Part shown: positions 62,300 through 64,000 of the stretch, piece by piece | Position numbering within the stretch: position 1 is the stretch's first letter | How the letters are laid out: every line of letters starts with the position of its first letter | Source: Cellulosilyticum lentocellum DSM 5427 | GTDB lineage: Bacteria; Bacillota; Clostridia; Lachnospirales; Cellulosilyticaceae | Reading direction: 5' to 3' | Length of the DNA: 64,000 nucleotides | NCBI RefSeq assembly: GCF_000178835.2 | Contig: NC_015275.1 | Coordinates: 1-64,000, forward strand | Notes under the pieces: generated by a model | What the model saw: only the letters and a program-made list of their open reading frames with translations | Database searches by the model: none | What the model was told of the DNA's origin: nothing | Position numbers and translations under genes: made by a program

Positions 62300-64000
62300 A
62301 TGGAATTTAGAAGATTAGAAACTGATGTAGTCATTATAGGTGGAGGAACTGCAGGGTGTTATGCAGCACTTACACTTGGAGAACAAAGCTCTTATAAGAT
62401 ACTTATACTGGAAAAAGCTAATATTGAAAGAAGTGGCTGCTTAGCTGCTGGAGTCAATGCACTAAATGCATATATAACAAAAGGACAAACACCACAAGAC
62501 TATGTGAACTATGCAACAAAAGATGCAGCCGGCATAGTAAGAGAAGATTTATTACTTTCCATGTCTCAAAGATTAAATAAGGTAACTCACAAGCTTGAAG
62601 CATTAGGTCTAGTTATTTTAAAGGATGAACAGGGGGAATATGTAGCAAGAGGAAATAGGAATATAAAGATAAATGGTGAAAATATAAAAAGCATATTAGC
62701 AGATGCAGTCTACGCTTCAAAAAATGTGCAAGTATTAAATCAAGTGAATGCTATTGATTACAAGTTGGTGGATGGTAAAGTAGCAGGTGCTTATGCTATA
62801 GGAGTAGAAGAAGAAATTTTTTACCACATTAAAGCTAAGGTGGTGATTTGTGCAACAGGAGGTGCTTCAGGCATTTATAAACCTAATAATCCGGGGTTTT
62901 CAAGACATAAGATGTGGTATAGTCCTTTTAATACAGGAGCAGGTTATGCTATGGGCATTCGTGCTGGAGCAGAAATGACTACTTTCGAGATGCGTTTTAT
63001 TGCACTACGTTGTAAGGATACAATATCACCTACAGGCACTATTGCGCAGGGACTTGGTGCAAAGCAGGTTAATAGTTTAGGTGAGGTTTATGAAATACAT
63101 TATGGGAATACTACGTCAGAAAGGGTATATGGGACTGTTAAGGAAAATGAGGCAGGAAGAGGGCCTTGCTATTTAAAGACAGAAGGTATTAGTGAGGGAG
63201 AAGAGCAAGAATTACTTAAAGCCTATCTTAATATGTCTCCTGCACAAACCTTAAAATGGATAGAAGGTGGCAAAGGACCTAGCAGGGAGAATGTAGAGAT
63301 TGAAGGAACAGAACCTTATATTGTGGGTGGCCATACTGCAAGTGGATATTGGGTAGCAGAAGACAGGAGTACAACTTTATCAGGACTTTTTGCTGCTGGG
63401 GATGTAGCAGGTGGTTGCCCACAAAAGTATGTGACGGGGGCACTTGCTGAAGGAGAAATAGCAGCTGAAGCTGCTATAGCATATATTGAGCAAGAGTATA
63501 TGGAACAAGAGGGCGAAGAAAAAATGAATAATAGAAAAGAACCTCAAAGTGGAACTACACAAGATAAGGATACTTTAAATGAAATAGATGAGGCGCTTCT
63601 AAAATATGAAGAGGTAAAAGGTTACATAGGTGAGAAAACTACCTTATATAAGGTAGAAGAGGTAGAAGAAGCTATGCAAAAAGTAATGGATACCTATGCA
63701 GGAGGCATTTCAGTAGGTTATCGTTACAACGAAAAGCAGCTACTTAAGGCAAGAGATAAAATAAATGCTCTAGTAGAATTAAGCCGTACACTAAAGGTTA
63801 AGGACATGTATGAACTCATGAAACTTTATGAGCTAATAGACAGACTTCAGGTGGCCCAGGTACTCATTGAGCATTTAAGAGCAAGAAAGGAAACAAGGTG
63901 GCATAGCTTTGCTGAGCATACAGATTACCCTGAGCAAGATGATAAATGGCTTAAATATGTGAACTCTAAAAAGGTAAATGGAAACATAGAGATAATACTA
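62300..64000 (+). CDS. aprA: APS reductase alpha subunit (partial, cut by window end)
   Basis: The open frame from ATG 62300 runs to the last base without a stop (567 residues seen). The FAD-binding Rossmann pattern VVIIGGGTAGCYAALTLGEQ opens the protein; later IRAGAEMTTFEMRFIALRCKDTISPTGTIAQGLGAKQV, AGRGPCYLKTEG and EPYIVGGHTASGYWVAEDRST...GLFAAGDVAGGCPQKYVTGALAEGEIAA are the adenylylsulfate reductase alpha (AprA) pattern rather than fumarate reductase. It would reduce APS to sulfite with an iron-sulfur beta subunit, expected just outside the window. Following the sulfate importer, this indicates sulfate assimilation. The ribosome site is weak. Confidence 0.82.
   Translation, partial: MEFRRLETDVVIIGGGTAGCYAALTLGEQSSYKILILEKANIERSGCLAAGVNALNAYITKGQTPQDYVNYATKDAAGIVREDLLLSMSQRLNKVTHKLEALGLVILKDEQGEYVARGNRNIKINGENIKSILADAVYASKNVQVLNQVNAIDYKLVDGKVAGAYAIGVEEEIFYHIKAKVVICATGGASGIYKPNNPGFSRHKMWYSPFNTGAGYAMGIRAGAEMTTFEMRFIALRCKDTISPTGTIAQGLGAKQVNSLGEVYEIHYGNTTSERVYGTVKENEAGRGPCYLKTEGISEGEEQELLKAYLNMSPAQTLKWIEGGKGPSRENVEIEGTEPYIVGGHTASGYWVAEDRSTTLSGLFAAGDVAGGCPQKYVTGALAEGEIAAEAAIAYIEQEYMEQEGEEKMNNRKEPQSGTTQDKDTLNEIDEALLKYEEVKGYIGEKTTLYKVEEVEEAMQKVMDTYAGGISVGYRYNEKQLLKARDKINALVELSRTLKVKDMYELMKLYELIDRLQVAQVLIEHLRARKETRWHSFAEHTDYPEQDDKWLKYVNSKKVNGNIEIIL

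Overview
The window looks like the replication-origin region of a low-GC, strictly anaerobic Clostridia genome of the Lachnospiraceae/Cellulosilyticum type. Evidence is the dnaA-dnaN-S4 protein-recF-gyrB-gyrA order with a DnaA-box cluster, the greA/decarboxylase/kinase/YaaR/holB/YaaT/YabB/rsmI order that parallels the origin-proximal block of Bacillus, AT-rich codon use, strong Shine-Dalgarno sites, a lipoprotein family-9 cellulase and a xylose operon. The species is inferred from these features, not proven.

Layout: 1-9735 holds the replication-initiation and gyrase genes and a C39-like peptidase. 10083-16165 holds tRNA-Ser, then an rRNA operon in the unusual order 16S-5S-tRNA-Ala-23S, then seven tRNAs (Asp, Val, Thr, Tyr, fMet, Phe, Lys) and a terminator. 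16238-25394 is mostly housekeeping: transcript elongation, DNA polymerase III delta-prime, rRNA and tRNA methylation, and the YaaT/RicT protein. 25556-28918 is a minus-strand block with a two-component system and three small proteins of unknown role. 29166-35105 has a nuclease-fold protein, a pentapeptide-repeat protein and xylBA with a ROK-type repressor. A complete ISL3 insertion sequence with a perfect 8-bp target duplication (35162-36538) follows. 36640-41335 is an apparent envelope-sensing operon (membrane protein, DUF4097-like protein, histidine kinase, response regulator). 42500-45799 has a MarR regulator with twin palindromic operators, a flavodoxin, an FMN-binding protein and a MATE exporter.

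At 46015-47880 lies a second, solitary 16S rRNA gene with its own promoter and terminator and no 23S or 5S after it. Directly behind it is a non-coding stretch (about 47912-48185) with clearly raised GC, several possible hairpins and a -10 box placed just upstream: the best candidate here for an unassigned structured RNA. Then come the GH9 cellulase, a LacI-controlled sucrose PTS/hydrolase pair with two matching operators, a fructokinase pseudogene carrying three separate lesions (including loss of the catalytic Asp), and an exported NAGPA-type glycosidase. The window ends in a sulfate-uptake operon (sbp-cysT-cysW-cysA) that runs into an APS-reductase alpha-subunit gene cut by the window edge, which suggests sulfate assimilation through APS reductase.
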